This document shows positions 10,501-25,500 of a stretch of DNA of 32,145 nt, piece by piece. The notes below the pieces were generated by a model, which was given only the letters and a program-made list of their open reading frames with translations, did no database searches and was not told the DNA's origin. The position numbers and the translations under genes are program-made. Numbering within the stretch: position 1 is the stretch's first letter; every line of letters starts with the position of its first letter. The DNA comes from Phoronis ovalis. Its lineage: Eukaryota; Phoronida; Phoronidae. The stretch spans positions 1 through 32,145 of the forward strand of contig JAOXYB010025069.1 in assembly GCA_028565635.1 (NCBI GenBank), given 5' to 3'.

Positions 10501-13500
10501 CAACATAAACTTTGCTTACTTATGTCATTTCAAAGGCAAAAAGATAACTTGTCTACAACAGTCAAATTTAATAGCACACATATTTTGTCAAATTTGCCGC
10601 TAAACTGGATAATGATATCAGAATTGAATAATGTATTTGTTAAAATGTGCAAATTTCTGTTTGATACTTGTTTTTTCTTTTGTGGATTTTTATTTGATCA
10701 TCACATGCATAACTTAGTCACAAACAGATTTCTGAAATTTTAGAATTATATGAAGCATTAAACAAGATCATCATTTGAACTTCGTCATCAGTACTACGTA
10801 GGTGTCAACAACCTGCGTGATTAGTTTTCCTTTTGATTGGTCATCTGCTTGTTCATCTCTTATTTATCAACTGCCCTCGGCATTAATGTAACACTGCTCA
10901 TTTTGTACTATTGCCAAGTCAGTAACAAGTTGTTTGGTTTTTACCTTGTAGCTACTGAGGCGCATAAATGGATATGAACGCTGTTGAAATTAGCTCTGTT
11001 CATAGCATTTGATAAAACCTTTTTCAAATGTTTGTCATTGTCATCAGATAGTGAATTTTGGTGACTAAACTTTTTACATGCTCCAAAATGAGATTGACTC
11101 ACTCAAAAATAATTGACATTTTAACTTTCTCCCCCCTATTAATGTTCGCGATCTTTGACGTGTCACACGTTTTTCTTCTTCTTTGTAGCACATTAATATT
11201 AAAACCAAAGTGATTTGTCAGTTTGAACAATGTGTATCAGCTAACTAGAAGACAAAATAACCAAAAAAATATCTTAATATGCATAGTGTGACATTGGAAA
11301 GCATGCCATTTGGCTCGTAATCTTATCAGTTATACCATAAAGTCATTTTACTTAAAATCAAAGTGCTTTAAAAAATATTTTAGTCCACTTGAAGATTACT
11401 ACCTAGATGCAGTGAAAATGTATATTTTGACATTTTCAAGATGTTGTGCAAACTTTTATAGTACTTCAACCTATTATTCCTTATTCAAGCACATATGTAT
11501 AAATGATAAAAGAGATGTTAAGAGGTTAATATCTGCTGTTTTTATTTTTTTATCTCACCTGAAAAGTCAATGATAGTAAACAAGCAGTTACTTGCCAAAA
11601 GAACATTAAAAACATCTATGTAAAAATTCTCAGATTCGTGCAATCAAAAAAGTTGTTATTATTTTTTAATTTTGAGTGTGTACTCATTTTGGGGATGTGT
11701 GAGACTAATGGAGCTTTCACTGATCAGAAGCAGATATTCAGTAAACTTTAATTTGTCTCCCCCAATAAGAAACTATGCAATTGCTCTTTTTATATATTTA
11801 GTTTGCAAATTAAAAACTTTTTGTTAATTTTGAAAAAAGTTAAAACCTGGTGAAGAGTTTCCAAAATTATTTAAAATAACAGTACAACTATGGATATCTT
11901 TAAAAATGTCCTGAAATTATAAAAATCTGGAAAAGGGTCAATCCCAATGATGTGCTTTCATTTGATGAATGTATTTTCTAATGTCTTTGCCCTAAAACTT
12001 CATTTAAAGTGTATTCAATCTATTTCTGACAGTCTTGCAGTTTTGTGGTTTGCAGAATGCTTAAAATGAGGACTGGCTTGTTTCATGATTGTTGCCTAGA
12101 ACGATTATTGTTATAGAAATTTTGTGGATAGCAAATTTTTGTGTTTGGTGATACAAATGTTTGTATGTGGCTAGATTATGGTGGGGGAACATTTAAGTAA
12201 GATATTGAAAGCTTTGCAACTAATTTCTCATTGCTTAATTTTTATTTTGTGATTTTGGTATGATGGTCTAATACACAAAACCTTTCATAGCACATCTCAC
12301 TAGGTTATATTGTATGAATTTAGAGAGAATGTGCATGTATAATATATCTCTAACCACTGATTTACATTATAGGAAAACTGCACCTTAGGATCTGAATTTC
12401 ACAATTAATTGCAGATATGATAAAGTAACATGATATAAACCATATTAATTAATTCTTTATTTATACAGTCCACCAGGGGTGTATGAAATTCAGAACTGAG
12501 CTATAAACAACTTTTAAAGTACATGTGCTTGTATATGAGTAAGGTAAATTTTATAATATATAAGTTAGTGTAACAGTACATTTGCATATTTTAATATATT
12601 AAAATTGTCTTGAACATTCGGGTTGCAGCCTATTTTTTGCTTTGGCAGCTGAGGGTAAATAGGTTATACAATATAGCATGTGCCTGTCAATTTGCACAGG
12701 CATTTTCAGCTGATTTGAACCATACAATGTGGGGCATATCTTTTTTGCAAGATAAAACATACTACCATTTTTGCTGCCTGTGGCTAAATAAACAAGATGA
12801 AAGGGTTGTAGATAATTTATCAGTTTCTGTTGGATGAAATCAGAAATAAAGATTATACAAGCAATCCTAAGAGTAGAAGAGAATGGATTGATGAAAAAAT
12901 TATCAAATTTGATATAATGAACCAAATACTAATCAAACAGTTATGTTATTACATATTTGTTTAGTCTGCACAAATAACTTTACAGTGATTTACAGCCTAA
13001 CCAGCAAAACTGAAAAAAAATCTATCTTTTGTATGCAGTATTTGCTGATGTCTGATACTTTACATATAAACACCCTTAAAATGTAAATATCTCTCCTTTT
13101 GTTTATTATATTTTGTGGAGAAATAAAAACCTAATCAAACAATAAGAACATTTACTTCATCTTGTTTTGTCATAGTGGGGCTTCTTGGTACATTTAATTA
13201 ATTTTGAGGTTTTGTGTTAGCCCAGAGCTAGTGGGTTTTGCAACATTTGAGAAGAGGGAGCTATAAGGTTATGCAGAGATCAAAGTTATAAATTTCATCC
13301 CCTAATGTCACAAAATAAATAATGCTCAGACAAAATGTGACAAGTATAGTGCAAATTTTGTACTGCCCTGGAAGCTGACCAGGACTTTCGTGGAAAAAAC
13401 ATGATAAGATATGCATTTTACTTAAGGAGATTTGCATAAATAGTGTCACGTAAAAAATTACTTTTGTTGCGTTGTACCAGTGTTGTAAAGTGATGCAAAT

Positions 13501-16500
13501 CATCTTTGGTCATGATGCACATTGCCATTTGCGTACATTTGTATATGGCAATAATTAATTTATTATAATATGAATGCATTAACTTGCACTATGTCTGATT
13601 ATTATTACTACTAAACACACTTACTTATCAGGGCGTAAAATGTGACCTGTTGTCCAATATTTTTTACTTAAGTACAGCCTATGGAAAAAAACTTAGATTC
13701 TCAAAATGGTGTGTTATTTCAGGAGAATCCCTTAACTAAATGTTCTGGTGTGAGGCTATGAAAAATAAAGGTACAGATTGATGTCTGAACTTGGATTAAT
13801 TAATAGATATACTACAAAATTTAATTTGAGGTTTATTACAAAATATGTTCAATCCCTAAAATTGCCAAGATCTGAGATACAAATGGTTTTCTCTTGTTAA
13901 TGGTTTTATCCAGTAGGTTTTATTCTCTACCCTGATGGCAAAAATGTAAACATACTGTGAAGTCATGGGGCACATTCAGAAATCTTAAACTTGTTCCATT
14001 AAACCTACTAAAGATGATTTAGATCCCATCATATATGTCACTCAATCCATATAGAAATTATATGATTGAGTTACAAGCTTTAAAGGTGTAGGCTTTATAC
14101 CTGAGTTTGGTTCATTGATTCTGAATAGTTGATGTCAAATTTATCTGTGGCTACCTGGAAGGTGGCCATTTCTTTTCTTTATGTTGTTTATTATTGCAAA
14201 CTGAGGTCATGGGAATTTATGTTAGTGAATTTCTTCATTGCATCCTGGTAGTGTTGTTGTAAATTCTGCAGTTGTCTTGAAATTATTATTATTATTAGAT
14301 ATTATCTGAAACTATTGCATTAGGCATTAGACAAGGATAGTCAGGTTTTCTTTCACAGACATTAAACATCTGAAGCAAATGTAAGAAAACAAATGGTCAA
14401 CATTATATTGATCAAGCCAAGCCTCTTTTTACAAAATACTGAATTTGCCTTTTATATAATATTACAGTTAATTTGTACTTCACAGGTGATTATCCAGCAT
14501 TCTAAAATTAAATGTTAGCCTTTCTCATAAATATTTTGTCATTCAGTTCAACAATACTTTCAAGTTGAGTCTATCAAAGTGTAAAAATGTCAAAAAAAAG
14601 AATTTGTTTCTTTTTTAAGTGGTGTCAAATAGTTTTTATCATCCAGACATCTCAGGAAGAATTAGATCAAGTATAATGTGGATTTCTATTAAACTTTAAT
14701 TTAATGATTAAAAATAAATGAATTCTGTTGTTAAAAATTACAGTTTAGCTGACGGTCAGGTGTAGTGTCATGATGTGTCTCGTTTCATGGTTTTGTTGTA
14801 ACACTACTCTAAGATGATGAGAAGAGATAAGCTGCCCACAAAAATGCTAAAAGTTTAACTTTATATTTTAAGCTGTCAGCTACTTTTGCCAGTTTTATAA
14901 AAGCTAGAATTGCTCCTGGAAACTAGCCATTCACTAAACTATGCTATTGTAATGTGACTGTACTTGAAGTCATATACCTATCCTACCCTGGATTTGCAAA
15001 TAAACATTCAGATGTGCATTGTTGAATTCCTTTTTAAAATAAATTAGCCACTATCATGTAACATTTTCTGCTGGTCCCAATTTTCAAAATAAGTTCTTAT
15101 TTAAGTTTTGTATACTGAAACTATATAGACCTGTGCTTAACTATTTTGCCATTGTTTGCAAGAACACTATTCTTATTTTTGCGCAATCTTCAAAAATGCC
15201 TTCCATGATCTGGAATATGCCAGATTTGCATTAAAAAAAACAAAGACAAAAATTGAGGACATTTCTGCAACTTTTAATTTTATTGGCTGTAGAAGGCCTA
15301 TAGTCTCCTACTATTATTTAATTATTGTCCGTTAACTCAGAAATGGATTGGCAATACCAGCGGAAATTGTCCAGACCTTTTTGTCAGCCCTTAAAATACA
15401 ATTAGAGAAATTCATTACTTTATCATCCTCATTAAAAAAAAGTATAAAGGGTTGCGTAGTTCATTATAAAACTTCAGCTGCATATTGCACCTAAAAAAGT
15501 ATTTTTTTTAATAGAGTTACTGTTGATATTTTCAAGATTGTAGTAACTTGAAAAAGTTTGAAAAAGACCGACAGCTGAAGTAACATAAAAATGATAATTT
15601 CATAAAAATTTGTAATTTTACTGACATTTCTTGAAAATGTCACAGAGCTTGGATATAATACAGCAAAAGAAGGCAACACCCAAGTACCTGTTTTTGATTA
15701 CACAACCAGTCAAAAATAAGCTCTTTTTACATCAGAGTTTTATTTTTGTCTGTGGTGTAGTATTATATAAGGAATTTAATTCTATTTATGAAATGTTCTG
15801 TACCCTTTCCTACACTCTGAGTTTCATAGTTGCCACTGTTCACCTTGATATAATTACTTCTAGTCTGCCATAAAATATCACATGCATACATTATTCATGA
15901 CTGCTTAGATTTCCCTGTGAGCCCTCTAACTTGCATAGATGCAGTGTATATTTATTGATACAACCCTTGTGTGCTCAAAGATTTAATAAATAGGCCCAGA
16001 ATGAGTGTATTTTCAGCATTGCACTTTCAGTTCTACCCTTCTCATTGTTTGAAGGCTACTCTATCAGGAGTGTTTTAGTACAAAAATTAGTATATAATCG
16101 AAAGAAAACAACGGAACAGTGATCAAGGCTCTTGTTCTGTAATAAACTTTGACATTTTGTTATAAGTATAGTAGTGTTTGGCCACTGGAAGCCACTTGTC
16201 AAGAATAATGAATACACCCTGTATAAACTGTGTTGAAACAGTGGGGGTTATGGTTACTAATCTAATCCACATAATGCCATATAATCAAATACAGAGATTT
16301 GCTGGTGTTTATTAAAAGCTGATTTGATTTTTATGTTTTTTGTGTTACTCAATGTGCTTCTATAGTATAAAAGGTAGCTTAGCTAGTAGACATTTGTGTG
16401 GTGGGCATTTATTTTCTACTTGGCCCATTATTTGGTTCTTGGAAAAGGAGTATTTTTAACTGATTGGGCACTGCTTTTTTTGCTTGATGTGTTGGTGTGG

Positions 16501-19500
16501 ATATTTTCATATACCTGTTTGTAAACTGTTAGTATTCATCCTATGACCATTTGAACTTCAACTTCAGGCAACAACTCTTGCATGTCACCATATGTTTTTC
16601 TGCTTACCTCAAAAGATAACTAAATAGCTGTAAAACATTGCAACAAACATGTAAAACTGCTAATAGGTGATTTATTAAATGCTAAATAAATACAAAATAT
16701 TTGTTTCCTAAAGCTGTTTTTAAACCAAACTTACATCTGTTTTTAATTTTTGTATTAAAAATTCTTAGTAGTCTTGTCCAGCAGTCCCTAAGATGGTTGT
16801 GTGTGCATTTTATTTAGTCATTGATGCCCATTGTTGAAATATGCCTATGTTGCCTGCATTAGTTTTTGTTCAAAATATTTACAATCTAAACTTTGCACAC
16901 ATTTCACCTGCTATCTTACTGCTGATGCATACTGCTAGCATAATTTAGTCCACAAACATAAACACAAAGTAAACAGAACATGTTGGTAATTGTTTTTATG
17001 CGGTGACATCTTCCATGGTGGTATACAGTTTTCAATACATTAGAAACAAAAATAAGATGGATACGTATTGATTTACCCCTGGGATGTCCCGATATATATG
17101 ATTTTAAGAGACCTCCTCCCAAGAAGATACATTTATAGTTGGTGATAATTTTGCACTTTTATGGAAATCATAACATATACAAAATGCACAATGTTAATAC
17201 AAAATAACTAGTAGCATTGTTCAAATTTTTTAAAATCTTTTTTTCAGATTTAATATCAAGTAGCAATGTTGTGCAGTATTATCACAGAGGTTTACAAGAT
17301 TTTACAAAGTTTGAATTCGATACTCAACGACGGCAGCTTATTGTTGGTGCAAGGTTAGTTGTAATTGAATAGAAACTATTTTTCTATAATGAATTTTGTG
17401 TAAAAATACTTTGCAGTACCTTTTGCTTTATTATCCAGAAACCAGTTTTTCCATGGAAGCTACCAGGATGAACTCTGTTAACTATATATTAGTGATATAA
17501 ATGTTGGCGCATTAAAAATGTGATAATGTAAAAACATGAGGACAGAAAACACAGAAAGGAATTATTGTTTTGTATTTTTAGGGATCATTTACTGAGATTA
17601 CGAATGGATGATCTGAGCGAGAAAGAGGTAACAGAATGGGCTCCTGATAATATGACCAAAATAATATGTCATGCTAAAGGGCAACAAAAGGTATGTAAAA
17701 AAATAAAGGTACTAATTTTTATAGCAAGCTCTTACATAACGTGTATGCGTACTGGAGTATAACGTACCCTACATACCTACAATCAAAATTGCCGTCTGTT
17801 AGTCCATGTGTTTCTATTGTAACCGGGTAATAAAATCTTATGTGTCCTGGTAATAACTAGCTTATTTATCGAACTTTTTTGGTTTTACAGGTTTTTCCGA
17901 TTCTTTTAGTAAGCCAACACCCAGCACACATTATTTTCTCCACTATTAAATTTATTTCAATTACAAGTTAATAAATAAAAACCGATTTGTTGGCAATTTT
18001 TATTTTTTAATAGACAGCAGTGCTCATGACTCGATGTTATTAACTAAAAGACAAACACGAGCATGTGACTTTATGCACTCTAAGTAGTTGGGAAATCAAT
18101 TTCCTGCATCTGAGCTGCCTTGAGGTTTCACCTGTTTCATATTATATTTATTCAACCCCTAGTGCAAATCTACATCATTACTTACCTCATTTCACATTGC
18201 TCACATTGTTAAGTGATTATTCCATTATTAGTTTAAATAACAGGGATATGTCATAGCAGCTATGACTGTGTCACCAGTATACATCTTCTACAAATTGACT
18301 GCTTCAATCTGGATTTGTTTAGTTAAACTGTACGCAAGATATTTGTCTTTACTTTGTAGGCCGATTGTCACAATTTCATCCGTGTATTACTTATTCACAA
18401 TGGCCAAGTGTTTACATGTGGTACACACGCTTATAAACCAAGTTGTACTTGGAGAAACGTAAGTATTGGATGCGATATTCGTATAAATCAGTTGTAAGGT
18501 TATTTAACAAAGCTGTTTTTAAAAATATATATTCCACTCCTGCATTGGGAAAGCAAACCATATATGATTTTGTTTGTGAATAATACCAGTGACATAGTTA
18601 TGGTTCGAGTATTTACAGCCATAGGTTACACAGTTTGGAGATTTGAATAATGAGATTTTATGGTCAGATGTATTAACTATTTGTGTCTTTTTTTTGTCAG
18701 TAATAGGATGTGCACTGAAAGTCCACAGTTATGCTAAACTATTCAAATTGTGCACATTATTGAAAATTATTATTTAATTGTAGATTGTCAACTTGGGTGA
18801 AATCAAAGGTAATGCAATTTCTGGTGTGGCCAAATGTCCGTATAATCCACACCACAACAATACAGCTTTGATGACATCTGATGGAAACTTCTTTAGTGGA
18901 ACAGTCACCGATTTTACTGGAAGAGATCATGCCATTTATAGGCAAATGGGGTCTTTAAAATCTTTGAGAACTGCACAATACAATTCAAAATGGTTAAATG
19001 GTAAGTTTCTTTTTCTCACCACATCAGAAATTTTCAATAGCTGCATTAAATCAGTAGCAGCAGACATCACTGTATTTCCACAATTTTGAAAAATGCATGT
19101 GATAGTGTAGTGAACTTCGGTAGTATTACTATGGCAACACGGGTTCTCACTAAATGCACTTAATGCACTGATATAGAAGATTATGAATGAAATGTAAATT
19201 TTGTAAATAATTAATAATGTTTAAACTAAAGTTAAATCTTTCACTTCGCTTGCCAGATGTTTGAAACAGGTAGGGTCTCTGTTGACTTCTGTGCAGCCAA
19301 AACTAAAATAAGATATTTGTGTATTATTTTGTGTTACATATGTACCTACATGTATCGAATTATTTTATATAGTGTCTGAATACCTTTTCTTTAAACTTTA
19401 TTTTTTATGTATTTACTTTTCTTACTTTAAGGTATACATTCCTTTTATAATTTGTGTCATGAGAGCTCGAAATTTCAAACTTGTTGGTTTAGCATTAATT

Positions 19501-22500
19501 AATTTACTGCTACTAATTTATTTATTAATATTTCAGAGCCACATTTTGTTTCATCTTACGAAGTAAATGATATGATTTACTTTTTCTTCCGCGAACCTGC
19601 TGTGGAGTATATAAATTGTGGAAAGGTAAATTATATTAAAACAAATTTTTGAATCAATTTTCTTAAGTTAATAAAAATCAAATAAAAGAAGATTCTTATT
19701 TGAATGGCAATTTAAAAAAGAGTATCACAGGCTTTGTAAATGTTTGTTATACATAGAAGTAGTACTATATTTTGAAATGTGTCAATAACATGATAAGTTG
19801 TACGGATGTTAGATCTAGATTAGATTTGTAGTTTGTTGTAATGTCATTGGATTTTTGCCCCTTGACTATATTTTATCTGCGTGCATCATCTAAGTACATC
19901 TAAGCTCCATGTTTCAAGCACTATATACTATATTCTATATTGATTTCTTCTTTAATATTCTAGGCTGTATTTTCAAGAGTAGCTCGAGTATGCAAAAATG
20001 ACCCTGGTGGCAAGTTTGCCTTGCTGGAAGATAACTGGACAACGTTCATGAAAGCTAGATTGAACTGTTCAAAATCCGGACAATATCCATTTTACTTTAA
20101 TGAATTACAAAGCACATATCTTGTACCCGAAGAAGGATTAATATATGCAGTATTCACTACTTCACCGTAAGTACTGGTGTGAATTCTTATTTATATAAGT
20201 TTAACCCAAAACATGATGGAAAATTCCACTACCACCTGTGACTGATAGACTTTGCAGAATTTGTATATTGGGACGTAGTTAAGATGTGAATAACTTAAAT
20301 GTTCACAATGTTGGTAATGTATTTTGTAGGAACAGCATATATGGATCAGCAGTTTGTGTTTTTAACCTGGCAGCTTTGGAAACATCTTTTGCTGGCCCAC
20401 TGAAATATCAGGCTACCACAAGGATGGCTTGGGAACGAGTTGGAAATTCACATATAGAGCCACAGGTAAAACTTTGATTGTTAAATTTGATAAGTATGAA
20501 AGTTGTGTTTTTGTCAACAAAATGTTACATACAAAAACCATAAAATTTTTGTTATATATAAAAGATGACACACTGAATGAAGTCAAACACAGTAACCAAA
20601 AATATTAATTAATTGAACAACTGGTATTTACAATAGGAGATTTTATTGTTGACTAAATGTAACATGTTATGGGGACATTCCTATTAATATCAACCCTGTG
20701 GTTAGACTGAAATAGGAGACCCCTGGAAAAGAAAGCTAAAAAAAGGCTTAATAAACAGCATAGAAACACCTTGTTTAGCTGAACAAATATGGTAATTCTA
20801 TGATGGATCCAGTTGTTTGTCATGTAAGAGCTGTGATTTCAGCTTCTTTTGTAAATGTGTCATTATAAATGTAATTGTTTTGAATTTTAGTGTCCATCAA
20901 GTTCATCATCCGGAACAAGTCCACGTGCACTACCACTTGTTCAGCAAATGTTAACGGATGCGTCAAAATATCAGCTGTCTGATTCTGCAGTACAACCCAG
21001 AGGCATTGAACCATTGGCTACAGCGGAACAAGAAAGGTACAGTCTGAGTACAGGATAATGGTTTATCACAACACATTCCCTTACATATTAATTTGTCTAT
21101 TTTAATTTGGGAATTTTCTGAAAAGGTTATTTTGTTAAAATGTGTATACTTGAAACAAGCTGGAAAGAAGACAGAAATTTTTGTCTTGTCTTACCTCTCT
21201 TCTTGATTATAGTCTTATTTACAACTATTTTTTGTCTAAGTTTTTTTGATTTCTCCTAGGTGGAGTCATATAGCTGTTGATGTTGTTCGTGCAAAACATA
21301 GCAAAACATTTCATGTTGTGTTCGTGGCAAACCTTCGTGGATCCATTAAAAAGATGATTCAATTGCCTAATAGTAATACATCTTGTACTGTTGAGGAAAT
21401 CCATCTTTTCCCTAAAGGTCATGGCCAGCCAATTAGAAGTATGAAAATAAAAGAAGTAGGTACTTTTATCTCAAACGTTCTTAGACAAACTGGAAATATA
21501 CTGTTAATAAAAATTGCAAATCTTTGAAGTTTTAATTTTGTTCACAAAATGGATATTAAAATGTAACTTGATCTTGCTTTCATGTTTGTAGTTTGGGCTG
21601 CCTTTTTTATATACTAGCTATTAAAAGAATAGTGTGTGAATTAGACACTGCTTTATGGTGTCCATGGAGAATCTTGATGTTTGTAGAGTTTAAAAACAAG
21701 ATCAGAAGCAACTTCTAAGTGTGATAGCAGCATTTTTACGTCCAGAGATAAATGTGTATTGTTATTTTATGAAAATCAATGACTTCATATGCAAACATCC
21801 TGTAAGAATAATGTGTTTGTAGGGATTTCTGTACATTGGTACCAAAAGCAAACTAATGAAAGTTCCAGTACAAAGATGCAACAGATTCACCACAATACAG
21901 TTAGTATTTGACATATTTATTGCAATAATTTAGATTGCAAAGAAATTAAACAAATTAATGGATACAAGATGACGCATATTTACTATAATATAGTATAACT
22001 AATTTTTGTTGATGTGTCACTCAACATTCAGTGGATGATTCTGCCCAGCACAAATGTAGATGATAGGGATTTGTTTCTGCCAGCTATGTTACAGATTTAT
22101 AATTTGATCAATTTGGTAAAAACCTGCATTTGTGTGTAACAGTTATATTCCAAAATTACAGCATTTCCTTATTCTGTCCATTTGTTTGCAGATCATGTAA
22201 GAATAGCATGGACCCATACTGTGGATGGAATAATAATCAGGCTGTATGTGAAACTGCACCTGGAGGTGACCCACATCATCACCATTGGCATCAGAGAATT
22301 GAATCTTGTCCAGTTTTGGAATATACTGGTAAGTGGCTTTTGTCACACTAGATTAACATTTATGTCTATATACATTGTCTCCTACCATAACTATTCTATC
22401 ATGACGACTCATTCTAGGCCGTGGTATAATCCATCCTTGCCACATTATTGGCTTTGAAGTTTCAACCACTGAAATCAATCAATCAATCAGTAGTGTTGCT

Positions 22501-25500
22501 CATGAATATTCAAGAAGTACAGATGATGATGGTCATATAAGCCAGAGTGATCGCCAGGGAGCTTGCTTTGTACCGGATTATAGATAAACTCTGGCATGAC
22601 AGAATGGTCAATGTGCTGTGTTAATTACAGTTTTTTGCCATTTAAGCTGATGGTCAGTGGTCATCATGGTCAGGATGGAATCGTTGTGAGCATGTCAGTC
22701 ATGGCACAGTGTCTCAATGTTTCTGTAGAACTCGCCAGTGTACCAATCCCCCTCCCATGCTGGGTGGACAAGACTGTTTTGGTGTTGGAATGGCAGTAAC
22801 AAACTGCACTGGTATGTACCATAGTAGTGGGACATTACTACTCAGATTGAAGAGAATCATGGATGGTATTATTGAATGCCACTTTTGGTTGCACTATACC
22901 ATCTAAAATTTGCAATTTAAACTTCGAGTAAAATTATCTTGTGGCTATGATGGAAATGCTACCAATTGTGCTTTGAGGACAGAATAATACTGGGCATGGA
23001 CGTGTTTAAGTTGCAGATTTGAAACGGTTATGTTGATTGCTGCCATGTAATTAAGAAATTAAATACAGATTGAAAGAGAATATTTGTGTATAGTTAGTTT
23101 ATATCTTTCATATAATCTTTACCCAGATTGTGTATTGTTTTGTAGTTGACGGTAAATTGAGCCAGTGGTCTGATTGGTCAGGTTGCAGTGAAACCTGTGG
23201 TCAATCTTCCTTGCAACATAGAAAACGTCAGTGCAGCAGTCCAGCACCACAATTTGGTGGTCGTGATTGCTCAGGGGAAAAGGAGGAAACACGAAGATGC
23301 ATCAGTAATCCAAACTGCCCTTGTGAGTATTGTTTAAAACAATTTGACAGCTACTCGTCTTGCCAGGAGGCCAAGCAGTATCCGTGTTTGATCATCTAAA
23401 GAGTAGATGGCACCTTATGTTGGCATTGTTTTGTAGTTGTGTCTACACAGAATATATCTTATGTATTTCTAAAAGTCTAAGTGGGGATCAAGAAAATGTA
23501 TAATGACAATTTGTACCAATTATCTACTATGAGAAAATTAGTTACGTAACATTTTCCAAAAAGTAAACAAAAAACAAAAAGGGTCTAAACCAATGTTTTG
23601 GTGACAGATATATCTGCACTCTTTTAGGTGATAGTTTAATATTCAAAACAAACATTTTACTGGAACTAATTTTAGACTGATGTTAGTACTGTTCTGATTC
23701 ACTAATAAGTTACAAATGGATTATTTGTTGTAGTTAAATGCTAACAAGACATTACTGTTTTAGTTCCATCCGTTGATGGTCAGTGGTCAGGGTGGTCAGA
23801 ATGGACAGAATGCACCAGTATTTGTGGAGGAGGAATACAACAGCGTACCCGTCGATGCGATAACCCATCTCCATCTCAAGGGGGTCGTGGATGTGTAGGA
23901 AATGTTGATGAATGGAAGATTTGTAATTCTCACATGTGTTTAGGTACTTTTAGGAAATTCTTGCTTTCAAAAAGGTTTTCTTCACAAATAAACATTTGTA
24001 ACTATCATAACAATTTTCTATTGATTTCTAAGCATGTCTGATAGTTAATATTGTTTCTTGAATACTGTTTTATTCATAAGCCACTGAACTATTTAACAAT
24101 TTTTTGAAGCCATTGAGAAAAATATGTTAATTTGTGTACTAATGTTTTTTCATGTAATGACTTTACTCTTTGAGGACTTTGTGAGAACCAGTGTAAGGTA
24201 CTTTAAAATTATTTAATAGTTTATAGTTGTTCCTCTCCTATCAACATATCAATACTTTTGTAATTACAGAAAGGAGAAAAAGTTCTCCGTGGACATCTTG
24301 GAACAAACTTAATATTACAAACAGTGGCTATTTAGAACAACGCTATAAATTCATCTGTAAAGCACATGTCCCTGATGATAGTTTGATTAGAAACGGTCAT
24401 ATTAAATCAGAAACAAGATTTTGTGCAAAGGATGGCGGTGGTTGCCAAGGAACAGGTGAGAATGGAACAATGTCTCATAGTATGTTTTGGGGAAACTATT
24501 GTCTAATGAATGACTCTCGATATCGTCTGTGGTGGAAGAATTTTAGAAATTTATGTTGTAAAAGACGTGGGGTAATGATTATATGTATGCCCTGTGCTCA
24601 ATAAAATTGTAATCTCTATAAGTTGTAGCTATTTTGTGCATTAAAAGGTTCAGAAAACTGTGGTAACAAAATATAATTAGTGTCCCATTGTTGGTTACGA
24701 CAGTTACTAGTTTTTTGGTTTATTTTCCACAGTTAAAAGAGAAAAATTATGTTAAAGAATGTGTCAATTTTCCTTAAAATTTCCCCAAATCTTGAATTAC
24801 AGAACTTCGTGGTGTACAGTACTTTGTTTTGGTATTGTAATGTTACCACGGCTGAGTTTTTATTCTTAAATCATTTTGTTGTATATACTTGAATATTTTA
24901 TTCAATTTTTGTTGTTTTTCCCCTTTTTTCCTTGTAACAGCTTTTGTTACGATGTAAACAAACATCATCATTGTTTTGTATTGTTAAAATTGTAATATGT
25001 GTAGTAACTGGACTGAGTTATGGCAAAGTGGGAGTTATACATTACACATGCATTTATTTCTATCAATATATCTAAGCTGATTTAAGAGTTATGCGCATTA
25101 CAACCTCATTTATCTCATTTGGCATTTAAAGCACATATGTTTGTAAATAAAGTATCAATCTAATACAGTAAGCAGTACAACATTTTTCTGACATTCTCTG
25201 TAGTATGATTTCTATTTTCATCCTTGCTGTAACTAATAACTCGCTTCTGCTTGCAGTAATATCACTTTCTGTTATCCCATATCTTTGTCCTCTTTCTTTC
25301 GGCATCCAAATGAGTCTAACTACCAAACTTGAAGAATAATAAAATTTATTCTAGTTCAAATATTAAATTTATGTTTGCCATTCCAGTGTCAATACGATAG
25401 CCTTGGGCTCCTGTTTCATAGTTTTGCATGTGTTCTGTATGCTAACCATACTAGCCTAACTCACTCAAGTTTGTATGCATGATATAACAATAACAAATTA

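Larger units (their letters stand above)
17691..24269. other. Introns 3-15: short introns without further features
   Basis: Introns between exons 3 and 16 run from 163 to 669 bp, all GT-AG with T-rich acceptors. Apart from the duplicated block at the start of intron 3 and a (CAAT) microsatellite near 22473 I see nothing in those longer than 300 bp (introns 3, 4, 5, 6, 8, 10, 12, 13, 14, 15). Confidence 0.6.

Noticed and set aside
12599-12925. A 108-codon minus-strand open frame in intron 1
   Set aside because: Composition is typical of random AT-rich DNA and a competing plus-strand frame overlaps it; no domain recognised.
4161-17261. Identical TTTCAGATTTAATA at the acceptors of exon 1 and exon 2
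   Set aside because: Fourteen matching bases, of which six are generic acceptor; no wider similarity around the two sites, so treated as chance.
21456-21527. Alternative end by read-through of exon 10, with a nearby AATAAA
   Set aside because: The AATAAA lies before the stop and the product would end inside the Sema propeller; such hexamers are frequent in this DNA.
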